Assembly: GCF_019059575.1 (NCBI RefSeq)
Contig: NW_024882196.1
Coordinates: 62,001 to 126,000 of the forward strand
Direction: 5' to 3'
Length of the DNA stretch: 64,000 nt
Source: Amphibalanus amphitrite
Taxonomy: Eukaryota > Arthropoda > Thecostraca > Balanomorpha > Balanidae
Positions 41,489 through 53,668 of this stretch are shown here, piece after piece. Under the pieces are notes generated by a model. The model was not told the DNA's origin. It did no database searches and was given only the letters and a program-made list of their open reading frames with translations. The position numbers and the translations under genes were made by a program. Position 1 is the stretch's first letter. Each line of letters starts with the position of its first letter.

Positions 41489-42240
41489 ACGCCTTTTTGG
41501 GCGACTAACGGAGCGAGCGAGAGGGTGAGCCTTTCACGTGCGAAATTTCGAAGGGGTACCTCCAACTGACTTGTGCACGGCACCCTACTAACCGGTCTCT
41601 AGCGATGTGCCAAATTTGAGCACAATCGGCCCAGCCGTTTTCGAGAGCTGGAAGCAACACCCTGCACGTGCGCACGTGCAAAATGGGTCCCGACTGACTT
41701 TTGCATGGCACCCTACTAACCGGTCCCTAACTGTATGTATACCAAATTTGAGCGAAATCGGTCCAGCAATTCTCGAGATCTGGAATCGACCCCTGCACGT
41801 GCGCACGTGCAGCAGCACCCCAACTCTGGCACATGGATATGCAGTGCCTAGTGGGTGCCTACCTACATGCCAACTTTTAGCGCAACCGGCCAAGTAGTTA
41901 CCGAGATATTGCGACAATTACAAAACTGACGCCTCTTCGTTTTGCACGTGGCACCATAGGCGGCGGAACGGGGAGGGCACCGGGGCACCGTGCCCCCTTT
42001 GATTTTGGTATTTCATAACATTAACCCTATGGGCGTTGCATGGGAAGAATGGGACCAAAAGTCCACAGTGCCGCCCCCCTTAATTGAAGATGTTCCGCCG
42101 CTACTGCGTGGCACGTGCATGAGGGGTCACCCACATGCATCGGGAATAGCCCAATACTTGGTAGAAGGGATGAAGCTACCCTATACAATTTACCGCATGT
42201 AAATCGGTCAAGTGGTTGCTGGGACATAAGCCTCGCAAAA
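41489..42240 (-). repeat. CACGTG-palindrome tandem repeat family, copy 2 (inverted)
   Basis: Reverse-oriented relative of 18836-19682. The palindromes GCACGTGCGCACGTGC occur at 41664-41679 and 41795-41810 (spacing 131). The CGAGCGAG-rich tip lies at the left. It is interrupted by a short TIR element at 41958-42103. Confidence 0.8.
41958..42103. mobile_element. Short TIR element (about 146 bp) nested in the CACGTG repeat
   Basis: The ends GGCGGCGGAAC and GTTCCGCCGC are complementary. The broken GCACGTG repeat text continues on both sides. No coding capacity, and superfamily unknown. Confidence 0.6.
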
Positions 42241-42296
42241 GCGTCCGCACAGCCGGCCGGCCGGCCGCTCATACTCGGAAATTTCCGTTAATCTAA

Positions 42297-43472
42297 CCCG
42301 CGCCCCACTGGGGGGGGGGCTATTTATAGCCCCCCCTCCCGTTTTTCTGCAATAACTTCCAAACCGCTTGACGTATCGACGCCAAACTTTCAACACCTTC
42401 GGCTGCATCAATTTGACACCTTGTGTCAAAATTTGAACTTCGTACCTACCATAGGTCGGCCGGAAATGACGTCAGAGTGACGTCATGTTCGGCCGATTTC
42501 GACGTAAAACATTGAACCACGGCAATCGCTCCCAAGAGCTCAGTTTTTAAGCTAGATCCAATTTCTTTGCATGAGAGGACTCAGAATAGACTGCGCTATC
42601 AAACTGCTATCTCGGATTTTTCGAAATTTTGAAAATTTCGAAAATTTTATATAATAAAATTCAAAATTTATATTTTTACATCTTTTTCAAAAACTTTTTG
42701 ACTGTTCGAAAAAACCGGAATATATGTTATAAAACGCATTATCATGACTAACTCTAGCAAGTTTTAGCAAAATATCTTAAAAAATGGCTAAGTTATACGC
42801 ATTATTGCAAAAAATTAACAATTAATAATTTTTCAAATCAATTTTTCAGCACGAATTTGACATCGTACGCCAATACAAATAGAACCATCGTGTTCCTGAG
42901 CTCAAACTGCATCCAATAGACACCTTTTTTGTTGAAAAATTTTAACTTCAAAATTTGACCTTTTTTGACCTGAAAGTGACCTGACCTAAGCTAAATTTGA
43001 CTCAAAATGACCTCGAATGACACAGACGACATCAAATTCGAAATGTTTGGCCTAAATGGACCATAAAACATGTGTCACGTGACCGACGCATGATATAATA
43101 TTTTCGTGACCTGTGATGACCTGACCTTGACCTGAAAATCAAAGTACAAGTTTGGTACCCTCAGAGTATCTAGAGCATCTGTTCACGAGTGTGTGATCCA
43201 AAAATGAGCCTGATCTGACTTGTAAGACGGCGGCCAGAGCCCAAAACGTGAAGAAGCCAAAATGCTAATAATGTTTACTTTGACCTGACCTGTGACGTCA
43301 TCGGTGACCTCGAGGTCAATGAAATTAGGTTTCACTCGACAGTTTTTCCGGGGCTATCAGACGCCGTTTGAATTTTGACGATGGACCCAGTAGTTTCGGA
43401 GTTAGAAGGGGGGCTATGAATAGCCCCCCCCCCAGTAGGGCGTGTTATACGCAGACCCCAGTGGGGCGCGGG
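42297..43472. mobile_element. CTAA-flanked TIR element I (1176 bp), inverted copy of G
   Basis: CTAA at 42293-42296 and 43473-43476 is a matching 4-bp duplication. The sequence is the reverse complement of element G along its length, with indels. The same hairpins and GGTCA arrays are present. Confidence 0.9.
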
Positions 43473-43479
43473 CTAAGGA

Positions 43480-44950
43480 AAGACTCTGCTCGCTTCGCTC
43501 GCTCCGTAAAAAAAGATAAAAAAGATAACTAAAATATCAATCAAAAATATCATATCAAAAAGATAACTAAACAAGATCTCTATGAATTAACTGTGAACCA
43601 ATCCGCAATATTGCGGCCTATAAAGCCGCAGCTGCATGTGGCTGCGAGCTGTAAGCTATACATACATATTTTAAAAATAAATAAAACAAGGTCCTTCTCC
43701 GAAATGTCTATAAAAAGACTGGCCTATTCGCTTAAAGTTAACCAGAAAATTTCACCAAACTTACCGTCAGTCTGCCCCGGTATACCGACCTCGCGTTGCA
43801 CCGTCCGGCATTCAAATGACCCAGGGGGAGAGGGGAGCACCGTTCCGTGACCACCATTGCATAGGCCTTGCAACTTTGCGTTGCTCGCCAATCAGCTTAA
43901 CACTAGGTGTTACGTCATCAGTGTGCCTGACGTTTGCCCAATCAGAGCAGTGCATCACTGTGCATGCACAGGATGCCCGATCAATGCTCAGGTGTTAGCA
44001 AATTGCATCGGTGCTTTGGCAGCGAGGTGGAACACACCAGTGGGCATGAGAACGCCAAAGACTTGGAGCTAGCTCAATAATGAAGGTCTACACGCGTATT
44101 CAGGCCCATTCATTTAGACTGCCATGCACGGAGTTTGGTAGCGTTGCAGGTCCGTAAGTATAAGTGCTCGTAATTTAGCGTTCCAGCGTAGTGCACTCTT
44201 GTAATGAAGTGCGGCAGCAGCCGGTATTCGGGACAGCACCGGGGATTCCTTTGGACCACGGGTGGCCACAGGGAGTAGGCCGTGTCATGGGGTCACCGAA
44301 ATGGGCCCTCCCGGTCCTTTCAATCTTTATTTCAGCTCATTTTTACACGGTCTTCGGCGGTCTAAGGATTAGGGGCCCATTTGAGGCGGCCGAAGTCCGC
44401 CACAAATGGGCCCCTAATCCTTCGAGTTGGGCCCCCAACTCGAATTGGGGGCACGGGCCCGTGCGCCCCCCCCCCTTGTGTGCGCCCTTGTTAATTCGAA
44501 CAAGCTATGTCGATCATTTTTTTCTCATTATCAGGATTATTGTCGATCATTATGGTTATTCACCAATCACCATGCCGTATAATGCCGTTCACTAAAAATT
44601 AAGAATTAATTGGAGAACATTAACCACCATGCCGTATATATGTATGTAGATATTGCGCGAAACCCATGACCATGCTTATAAGCATGTTCATTACATAGCC
44701 TACTGGCAAGTACCATCTCCCACTGGACAATCCATGAATCATTCCTGCAATTTTTTTTTGCAGCACAATGTAGGACGCAGGTAAGTACATACCTAAGCCT
44801 ATCAATATCATCGCATGATGTAGTAGGCAGGTATACCAGCCAATGTAGAGCATGTGAAGTGCTTTATGTTAATCCATGACATGAAATGTCCAATGAAAAT
44901 GAAAGGCACCAAACATGAGTCTGAATATAATATCGATTTGTCCATGCGCT
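43480..44950. other. No supported gene
   Basis: Unassigned apart from the hairpin at 44353-44420 and the C-run near 44466-44475. Confidence 0.4.
44356..44415. repeat. Hairpin with 19-bp arms and adjacent palindrome
   Basis: AAGGATTAGGGGCCCATTT pairs with its exact complement after a GC-rich spacer of about 21 nt. A second palindrome, CGAGTTGGGCCCCCAACTCG, follows at once. It may be the end of a mobile element. Confidence 0.75.
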
Positions 44951-44960
44951 TAGCTTAAAA

Positions 44961-45855
44961 CCCTCGCCGGCACAGGCCATTTTGCGCCCTTCGACGGCAC
45001 AAAGGGGGTTGGTACGACCCCCCTCGCGTTTGGCCCCTGATCGAGCTAGAGCTTCGCGGAAAAACCGAGCGTGTTGCCCGTCACGAGAGGAAGCCGATGA
45101 TACCCAATTTTAAGGTTTTAGGTCATCGGGTGACCTTCCAGGTCAGGTCAATGACCCGAAAACCGGGAAAATCGGGACCTGTTAGAAAGTCGTTAAGTGT
45201 GGCTGCGGTTTTCCGGGTGCTGATCACGAATATCGTGTTAGTTTTGCTCAGAGATGATGTCTTTAAGCATTTAGACCAGGTCGGGTCAGGTCAGGTTAGG
45301 TCAACCGGTAGGGGTTGTGACGGATATTCGTAATACGTGTCAACCGCCTCTGACAGCTTCGTAACATGTTACGAAGGCACCAAAACTATTTCGTAAATGT
45401 TCAAATGGTTGCTAAATTCGAATTCAGCTCCAAAAACTAGCCTAGAAACATGTAAAACTCGAAAAAGTGAACTGAGGTCACCAGAGGTCACCAAAAGGTC
45501 AATGACCTGACCTTACCTTCAGGTGACCTTGACACCCACCCTATATGTATGGGAGCAACATCAAATCACATGTTTGAACGTTTGAAACCACGAAAAGCTT
45601 GCAAACGCGCGGCTAATGCGAGCCGACATACGCCGAATCGCGATTCCGGCCAAACATGGTCTCGGAAAAGAGGTCACAGGTCAAAGGTCATTTGGGTCAG
45701 GGTCATTGAATTTTCAGGGTCGGTGTAAAATTGATCAATGCGAGGGTACTAAAAGTTTTGTCGCGATCGGCCGCTTTTTACGCGGTTATTCGCGAAAAAC
45801 CTTAGGGGGTGGGGGGTTGCATCACCCCCCCCCCCCCCATCTGTGCCGGAGAGGG
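44961..45855. mobile_element. TTAA-type TIR element D (895 bp), inverted copy of K
   Basis: TTAA at 45856-45859 on the right; on the left TTAA stands two bases out (44955-44958). The ends CCCTCGCCGGCACAGG match element K in reverse orientation. The right end carries a CCGGAGAGGG variant. Confidence 0.85.
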
Positions 45856-45859
45856 TTAA

Positions 45860-48097
45860 CCCGCGCCCCGCTGGGGGAGGCAGAATCTGCCCCCCTCCCG
45901 TTTTTCGCCAATAACTTCTAAACGCGTTACGCCAGCGACGTCAAACTTTCAGTACCTTATCATACATCAATTTGACACGTTCCCTGAAAGTCGGAGCGAA
46001 ATCCATCAGAAAAGTTTTGAGAAATTGACGTTTTAGTGACGTCATGTTCGCCATTTTCGCCTCAAAAACGGCAAAATTTCAAACGCCGCTAACTTCTTCA
46101 TTTTTAAAGGAATCAAGACGTAACAAAAAAGGTTATACGTGATTCTACTTTGTCTATCAAATGGTTATCTCGTTTTTTTTGAAAATGTTGGATTTTGGCC
46201 CAATTTTTTTTTTTATAAAAAAACTGACTTTTTTTGGAAAATAATTATAAATCCAAAATTTTGAGTTTATCGTAAAAACCGGAATATATGTCAGAGAAGT
46301 GGTCTATGTGCACCTACATACCAATTTTTAGAAGAATCAGTTAAAAAATGTGGGAGTTATTCAACATTTTATGACGTCACGACACACAAATTTAAAAAAA
46401 AGATGTTTATTGGAAGTTGTTGACCTCTTACGGAAACAAAAATAGCACCATTCGATTCACCGTGAAAAACTGCATCAGATAGACACCTTTTTAGGCCTTA
46501 ACAACCAACTTCAAAATTTGACCTCACTTGACCTGACCTTGACCTGACCTCGACCTGAAATTCATCCAGAGGTGGTCCATATCACTTATTGAGCGTGCCT
46601 ATTGAATTCTATGAGTAAAATGACCCATAAAACATGTGTCGCACATGCCCTTTCCTATATGTTGTTTTTGGTGATCTGACCTGACCTGACCTGACCCTGA
46701 CCGTGACCTTTGAATGACATTGTATGCAACGAATATTGTCTTGGTAGTCTAAGAACACGTTTTGGGCAATCAGTCTCAGTCCATTCTTCGGCAACTACGG
46801 TGCAAGGCCGATACTGTAGAAACTTGCATTTTGTACCCTTGACCTGACCTTGAGCTGACCTCTGACCTACTTAAGCAAAAAAAAATTTGGGCTCTTATCC
46901 CTCGCCCTGGCAGGGGGGTGGTCGATGCGACCCCCCCCCTAAGGTTTTTCGAAGTTAGCGTAAAAACGGCGGCGCGCAGCGCCGCCAAAGTTGGCACAGC
47001 TTATGGGGCAGCCTTTTTACATATGACCTGAAAATGTCAGGTCCGGGTGACCTTGGGTCAGGTCACCAGGTCAGAAAAACCGGTACAAGGTCATGGTCAA
47101 ATTTAAATTTTCTTTTTGCACCTGTCCAACTCACAGTTTTGCACTGATTTCCTTCAAACTTTCAGGATGTGCTAAGTTCACCGAGTTGTATAACATATAG
47201 TTCGGGTTTTTTGAGGCCACTGACCTGAGGTCAGTTAGAGGTCATTACGTCGTAATGTTAAGCCTATGGGAAAATACTAAATTCGGAAAATACTGGAGAT
47301 ATCCGCTTAGTTCTATCACTTTTGTGCTTTGAAACCACAGTACTTAACAGCAGGTCACTTGGTGCTTCTTTGTTTGGTGTACTTATCCATGGGTCAGGTC
47401 AAATGAGGTCAACTGAGGTCAAATGACGTTTTTGCCAATAACTTGGCACATAATGACGCTAGAGCTTAAAAAATGGTATCATTGTGTTCCTGGTGATCAG
47501 CCGAATCGAATGATATGCTATATGATGCAATTTGGTTAACTTTAACTTAATTTATTAATTTAAGTTTACTTAAAATTTAAGAAAAACTTTAAGTACACTT
47601 CAGCAAGCTAAAAAGTATATCATTAGACGCGCCTTGACGTGCTGAGTTCACTGGTGCTTTTTGTTTTGCTCTATCTTAATTAGATCAAAAGTTATAAGCG
47701 AAAAACTTTTGACCTGTTTTTAGCGAAATTTTTACATTTATACCCCCCAAAAACCCCCTAAATATTGACCTAGAGCAACCAAATTTGCACAGGGGTGAGA
47801 ACTCCAGGGGGCCCACCTACCTACCAAATTTGGTGTTTCTAGGTGCCATAGGAGCCAATCGCGAGGGGGGGGGTCGCATCGACCTCCCCCCCCCCCCTGC
47901 CAGGCCGTGTTATGAAAAATGCCCTGCCAGGGCGAGGGTTATGATCCGCCTTATTGAGAGCTTTCGAGTGCCGTTTTCCCCGTCTTTCTACGACCATCGG
48001 CTCGGAAGTTAGACAGGGGGGCAGAATCTGCCCCCCCCCCCCCCCCCGCCCAGCAGGGCGCGTATGGCTGAATAGCCCAGCGGGGCGCGCCCGCGGG
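45860..48097. mobile_element. TTAA-type TIR element B, split by element C
   Basis: Starts CCCGCGCCCCGCTGGG after the TTAA shared with D and ends at TTAA 48098-48101. It is the same family as A, with a matching CAGAATCTG hairpin and the same GGTCA blocks. Its right third is displaced by about 1 kb of element C. Without C it is about 1190 bp. Confidence 0.85.
46899..47938. mobile_element. TTAT-flanked TIR element C (1040 bp), nested in B
   Basis: The ends are CCCTCGCCCTGGCAGG and its complement. The 4-bp duplication TTAT lies at 46895-46898 and 47939-47942. A C-tract/G-tract hairpin region sits inside each end. The interior carries GGTCA motifs but fewer than in the relatives. Element A shows the unoccupied site. 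Confidence 0.9.
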
Positions 48098-48099
48098 TT

Positions 48100-49090
48100 A
48101 AATTACCAGTGGCAGTGGAACACCCCAGAACGAACGGCACACGAGCGCCAGAATAGTCCAGAAGCGTTTGCGCGACACAGCCGCCAGCCACGGCTGTGAC
48201 CCGACCCGTGTAGAAACACAAATGTTGAAAGGCATATTGCGGACAGCGCACAACAGGAGCAAATTATGCACGAAACTACAGCTAAACAGCTTGATTATCA
48301 TTTTGCATTTCTAATATCGATTCATGTTTATAACTATAACAACTGATCCTAGATCATTGGCACTGCTTTTTAGCAGGTCACGCGCGCCCGGCGGCCGATT
48401 TTTGTTGAGCCACGCGGGCCACAATTGTATACCGCCTCGGGCTACTGCCCGTTTTGGTGGCAGACCAGCACCACACCAAGGACACACAAGCGAATAATAA
48501 TGAGACAAAAGGCATTATTGTGAAACAGGTAGGCAAAATATGCTTATTGATTAGAGCAATGGAAAATAACTATAGAGCTATGAGTCCCATTGACAGCCCT
48601 GGCTACCGGCGTCCACTGAATACCACTGTCTACCAGTACCTACAAGCACGGAATGCTAAAAAAAAGCACTGCCAAAAACAGCGAAACCATCACACCCGGA
48701 AATAGGAAATCGATAAGAACTGCTGGAAGTTCAGCATCTAAGCATGTAATTCAATCATATTTACTTCGTGCTTTCATTAAACCTAACTTTAGCTAGGTCA
48801 CAGGCTTCTCTATGTATGCATATTGCATAGTCAATAGTCATGATAAATGGCAGGCGATCTCGCCCACCCGTTCGGATGGCTGCCACCGATAGGCGCAATG
48901 TGCAAAAATAAAGCATAGTTAAAAAATTGAAATTGGTCTGCCGATAACGTTGCCATGCCCTCCATCGTCAACGGAGACTAGCTCGGCCCCAGCGATGTCG
49001 AACTGTGACGAAACACGTCATTGGCTCGCGAATTATATGCGAGGCGTTCGTGTTTGCCACGAATTGACGAAGTCAAACGTCAATTAGAGC
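48100..49090. other. No supported gene
   Basis: No exon or RNA gene recognised. Confidence 0.4.
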
Positions 49091-49091
49091 T

Positions 49092-49640
49092 GTGGAGTCG
49101 GGAGTCGGAGTCAACAATTCTGCTCGGAGCCGTAGTCGGAGTTGGAGTCATCAAAATCTTACCGACTCCGACTCCGGAATCTGCACTGACACTGCATGGC
49201 TCAATGTCATGTCCTGCACCTGTTTGCCTGACGATACTACGCTCGTTGACCTATGAAAGTAAGATTTTGTCGAAAATATCACATTCCTGTTTTGGAAGAG
49301 CATTTTCAGAAGAAGAAATTAAAACCGAAGACTTTGGATTCGTCAGAACCCGCTTTTGATTTTGCATGCTATATACGAGTATAAAGCATACCTACCTAGT
49401 ACCTACATTTGCAGTGCAAGGCCTTGGCACCGGCAAAAATCCGTTTCAGGTATTAAGATAAAATATCTCCACCGTGAATCTTCCTATCATGATATGGACT
49501 TGAAGAGTAACGTTCGGAGTCAGAGGTAAAGTCGGAGTCGAGGTCGGAGTCGATTTTTTAAGCCAGAGTCGTACATGGGAGTCAGTGGTCACCCAAAAAT
49601 CCATCGACCCCGCAGTCCTGGTGAACATACCACACATCTC
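49092..49640. mobile_element. hAT-like element rich in GGAGTC hexamers
   Basis: The left end is GAGCTGTGGAGTCGGGAGTC and the right end, on the minus strand, reads CAGGACTGCGGGGTCG. GGAGTCGGAGTC text lies near both ends (49095-49180 and 49510-49560), with about 300 bp of unassigned interior. Its design parallels the GGAGCC element at 1968-2173. Confidence 0.45.
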
Positions 49641-49644
49641 ACAA

Positions 49645-50500
49645 TTAAAGTTAACCGCCTAGCTCATCCCTTCAACAGCAATAATCACCAACATGGCCGT
49701 CACCACCAATGACGTCATTCAGCCACCGGCCAATCAGCGTCTGTCTCCTCTCACGGCCGTGTTCTGACCCGACTGTCATCTCGTTTTTGCACCAATTAGC
49801 GCCAGTTCTTGTCCGCCCCGTCGCTGGAGACCATCAAGCGCTTTTTGCGGTTTCCTTGTAAGCCAATTTAGTGTGGAGCGGAACAATAGGCCCCCATCTA
49901 CTCGTGCGGTGATCTGGTAACGTGTTTGGCGTTCTCGGGGTCGCAGAATGTGGCGGGCTCACCTCCGCTGGTGGTCCAATCTAGAGCGGGTACTATGCAC
50001 CGGAAGTGATCGGCCTATCGGACTAAGGCATGGTGGGTCGGATGCGTTCGGTGTTATCGGACCGGCTTACATGATGATGTGGAACGTTAAATGGTACTAT
50101 AAGCAATCTGTACTGTAACATGTGGTTAAATGCAGGATTACATAAATCCCGTGTGACAAGGAATGGATAAGTGGGTTCCGTTCACGTAACGATAACATTT
50201 TCAAGTCTAGACTCTGCAATCTACATATACCCCAGAGAGCCGATTAGATTAGCAAGTCCTTTCTCTTACGAATAGGAAGTAAAATATAAACGTTCGTATT
50301 CAGGAAAAGCGCTCCAATTTCTATCGGAGGACGCTCCTTCTTCCTAGGAAATCGTCCCTTGAAACACTGACGCCTAATTATCTTGCATTCCGCAAGGCGT
50401 TGCGAAATGAAAATCGATCATTAGCCCGTTTCATAAAGCTAGCCTCTGTACGGAAGACTGACCCAATGAGCCATGCATCAAACGGGTGCCGCCCGGACCC
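49645..50500. other. No supported gene
   Basis: Nothing recognised. Confidence 0.4.
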
Positions 50501-50503
50501 CCG

Positions 50504-50740
50504 TACCGTAAAGTGGGGCTATTTGATACAGTGGGGCTATTTGAGACAGTATTTAAAATCGTTATAAAATGAAGATCGTTTGATTTTTGTGTGATATTTT
50601 TGCTCAGGGAGGTGTGGAATCGAGAAGTAAATCACCTGAGCAAAAAATTAAGCATAAATTTTAAGTGGTTTTTATTTTATAGTAATCTTAAATACTGTCT
50701 CAAATAGCCCCACTGTCTCAAATAGCCCCACCTTACGGTA
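50504..50740. mobile_element. TA-flanked foldback MITE (237 bp)
   Basis: The 52-bp arms (50504-50555 and 50689-50740) differ at two positions. Each arm carries two copies of GTGGGGCTATTTGA. A second inner hairpin TTTTTGCTCAGG/CCTGAGCAAAAA lies in the middle. TA at both tips fits a Tc1/mariner-type target. Confidence 0.85.
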
Positions 50741-50744
50741 TATC

Positions 50745-53170
50745 TGTCCGACTGGCCCGGTCGGGGTCGTATATTCCTCAGTGTGCCGCCGGCCAGCCGC
50801 CGTTTCTCCGCCGAATCGGACCGCCGACAGCTGAGAGGGACATTACGCTCCAGTTGCAGTCAGCCACGACCATAAAACAGCCATTGTGGACGCTGATCGG
50901 CGAGAGATCGGCGTCAGTTATTTTCCCGCTTATCTGGTGTATCTTGGGTGTATCGGGGAGCCCCTGCCTCTGTCCCCACCGCCAGAGCCCCTCGGAGCTG
51001 GTATCTCATGTATGTCGCTGCTCGGCAGTAATGATTTGGTACTTGCTCTTTATCTCATTGGCGTACCTCACCCAATGATAAGCTTCAAAAGGCATATACA
51101 TAATTATACAACCCTGCAATTGAGGATGGAAAGAGTTATCGAAAATACCGAATAGAAAAGTATCGCCTAATTTAGTAGCTCTATGGAATACAATTTATTT
51201 ATACTCATGAACTGAAATTTATAAGTCCGAGACTTGCCTCCATGTTATTTGGCGTTTTATCCGGTAGCATCTCTCTTCGGATCCGCCACAAATCTGGATT
51301 TAATTCTTTTACACATTCATTTATCGTATCTGCTCCAGGCGCTATCTAGTGTATCTTAGTATTCACAAAGTCGCACTGAGGGGCGACACAAGCACGCTCG
51401 CAGGAGCACTCCCCTACCACAGACTAGCCCGTGAGATGATCCTGATGGGAGCCACATGTGCGCCCCAGCTCCCCACTTGCGCCCCCGAAGCATCTTTTCT
51501 ATGACAAACAGCGCTCGTTTATCATGTCGCATAGCCCACACCGTTTGACTGAATGGGCGAAATTACCGCACCCTCGGCAGATGCGATCCGAAAATCGATG
51601 CATGGGCAAATTGGTGATTTGTTAATTGTCTGTTTCGTGCAATCAGAAAAATACTTTGCGTAGATAGCGTATTATCAGATCATAGAGAGAATGTGTAAAC
51701 TCAGAAACTGATGGCATTGGGCCGTGAATTGTTTTGTATGTTATTGTTTACGCGAGTAGCTTCGCTTAACAAGGGAGTTATCATTACGCTGTGATGTAGG
51801 AGAGGGACGTATAATCTTTAACGTCCATTATTTCCTTCGGTAAAATCTCAATAAATTAATTATATCTAATATCTATCAATGTAGGGATATTGTATTTGAA
51901 TTCAATACGGACAATAAACGGTTAAATGAATATATTTGTCGTCAGGAGAGGCTATGAAAATATTCCATCAGTTACCTATGTGAAAACAGCTGAACACAAG
52001 AGATCGTACTTGGGCATTTTTAACAACATTTGCATGGACTGACTTCATGGAATAGGTAGATCCAACACCCTACGTGCGTGTGCCTTTTCGGACCCTTGTT
52101 TTGATGGAGCCACTGCTTTCGCAACAATCCACTACAGCAATTTTCGTTCCAGCATCTTATTTACGATCGACATAGCGCGTACGCAGAATAGCAATTTGCA
52201 GGCTCTTAAGCGCAGCTCTTTACCATCTCTAACAGCACCGCTTACACGCAGCATCAAGACACAACAACCACCAATAGCCCCCACGTCGATGTTTCAATCA
52301 GGAACCCCAAGACACCTCTCTCTGTCTTTGTTGGACTCTGCAGGGGTCAAGCCACATTGTGCACCAGTGCAATAGTGCTGCAGGCATTGCTACGCAATAG
52401 TGTATCGATTCGTCGGCGTGCCTGGTGACTCGGCAGTGCTCAATCGACTTGCCCATAGCGCGTCACCATGATGACCTGCACTGTCTTTAGTTCGCTAGCC
52501 GTCCGTCGCGCTGGACAAATGGCACGTCAAGTGGCCGCAGGTGCTGTGCGGTATGCTGACGCTCAATCACTCCCGGGGTATTGCAGACTGTAGAGACCCG
52601 TCAATCACTGATGATTCAGTACAAGGCAGGAGAGGATCACGTATTAAAAGCGGGATCTTATCTTGGACTACGCAACACGTGAATGTGTTGCATTATCATG
52701 TCAACCAATGCTGTCTTGATGTGTTTTGCGACTTGAGTGACGAACACAGCCACTCTACCCGACACTAAAACAGCCATACTGAGCTCCATCATCCTCTGTA
52801 TTATCTACCCACTCGCAATACGACGTCATGTCTCCCACGGTCACCACTGCTGTTCAACTGTCATAACATGTACATTGCACATCGCACGCCTTGTCAGCTG
52901 TCTGCGAGACAGCTGTTCAGCACAGCACGTGCACAATCATCACATACGCATCCGTCTCGTTGCTATTGATTTATCTACGCGTGATAAATTCACGCCGGCC
53001 TTTCCCCTAAAAAGCCGCTGTAAATCACCAGACAGGGAGGGGGAGGGGACACCAAGGGAGGCACAGGGCATCATAAATCAGTCCGCGGAGGATGCTGACG
53101 GTCTGCGCTCGGATTCACTCGGCCGGCCGCCCGGCTCACCGTCCGGGAACAGAGTGGTCCTGGTCCTGGC
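50745..53170. other. No supported gene
   Basis: About 2.4 kb with no recognised exon, RNA gene or repeat. Confidence 0.4.
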
Positions 53171-53174
53171 ACGT

Positions 53175-53175
<1 letters not shown>

Positions 53176-53257
<82 letters not shown>
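53176..53257 (+). repeat. (CT)n microsatellite
   Basis: About 40 uninterrupted CT units. Confidence 0.95.
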
Positions 53258-53260
<3 letters not shown>

Positions 53261-53668
53261 CCTTCCCTCCCACATTCTATAAATCTGTGCGGCATGTGAG
53301 TGTAAATATGTGTTAATTTTCGACGATCACGGGCCGGCTTAGCATGCCACAATATGTATGCTAAGGACACGAAGGAGAATAAGAGGCAGCCGAATGCTCA
53401 AACACACCACCATATTCAGAAAAGTTCTGCTGCTCATCAGTGGGACAAAGACAATCACTGCCCGCCGCCACCCCACAAACCAATCTAGATAGATAGATAG
53501 ATAATGTATTAAGACCTTCCATGACATGGATTATATAGCGTCTACGTCAGTACAAAAGTGATGGTTAAACACATCAATACAATACACTTCGTGTGATAAA
53601 AGGCGATAAATGAGACAGTAAAAAACGGCCGTTTCTATAAAATCGCACCCAATCTAGGTGAGCTCCAG

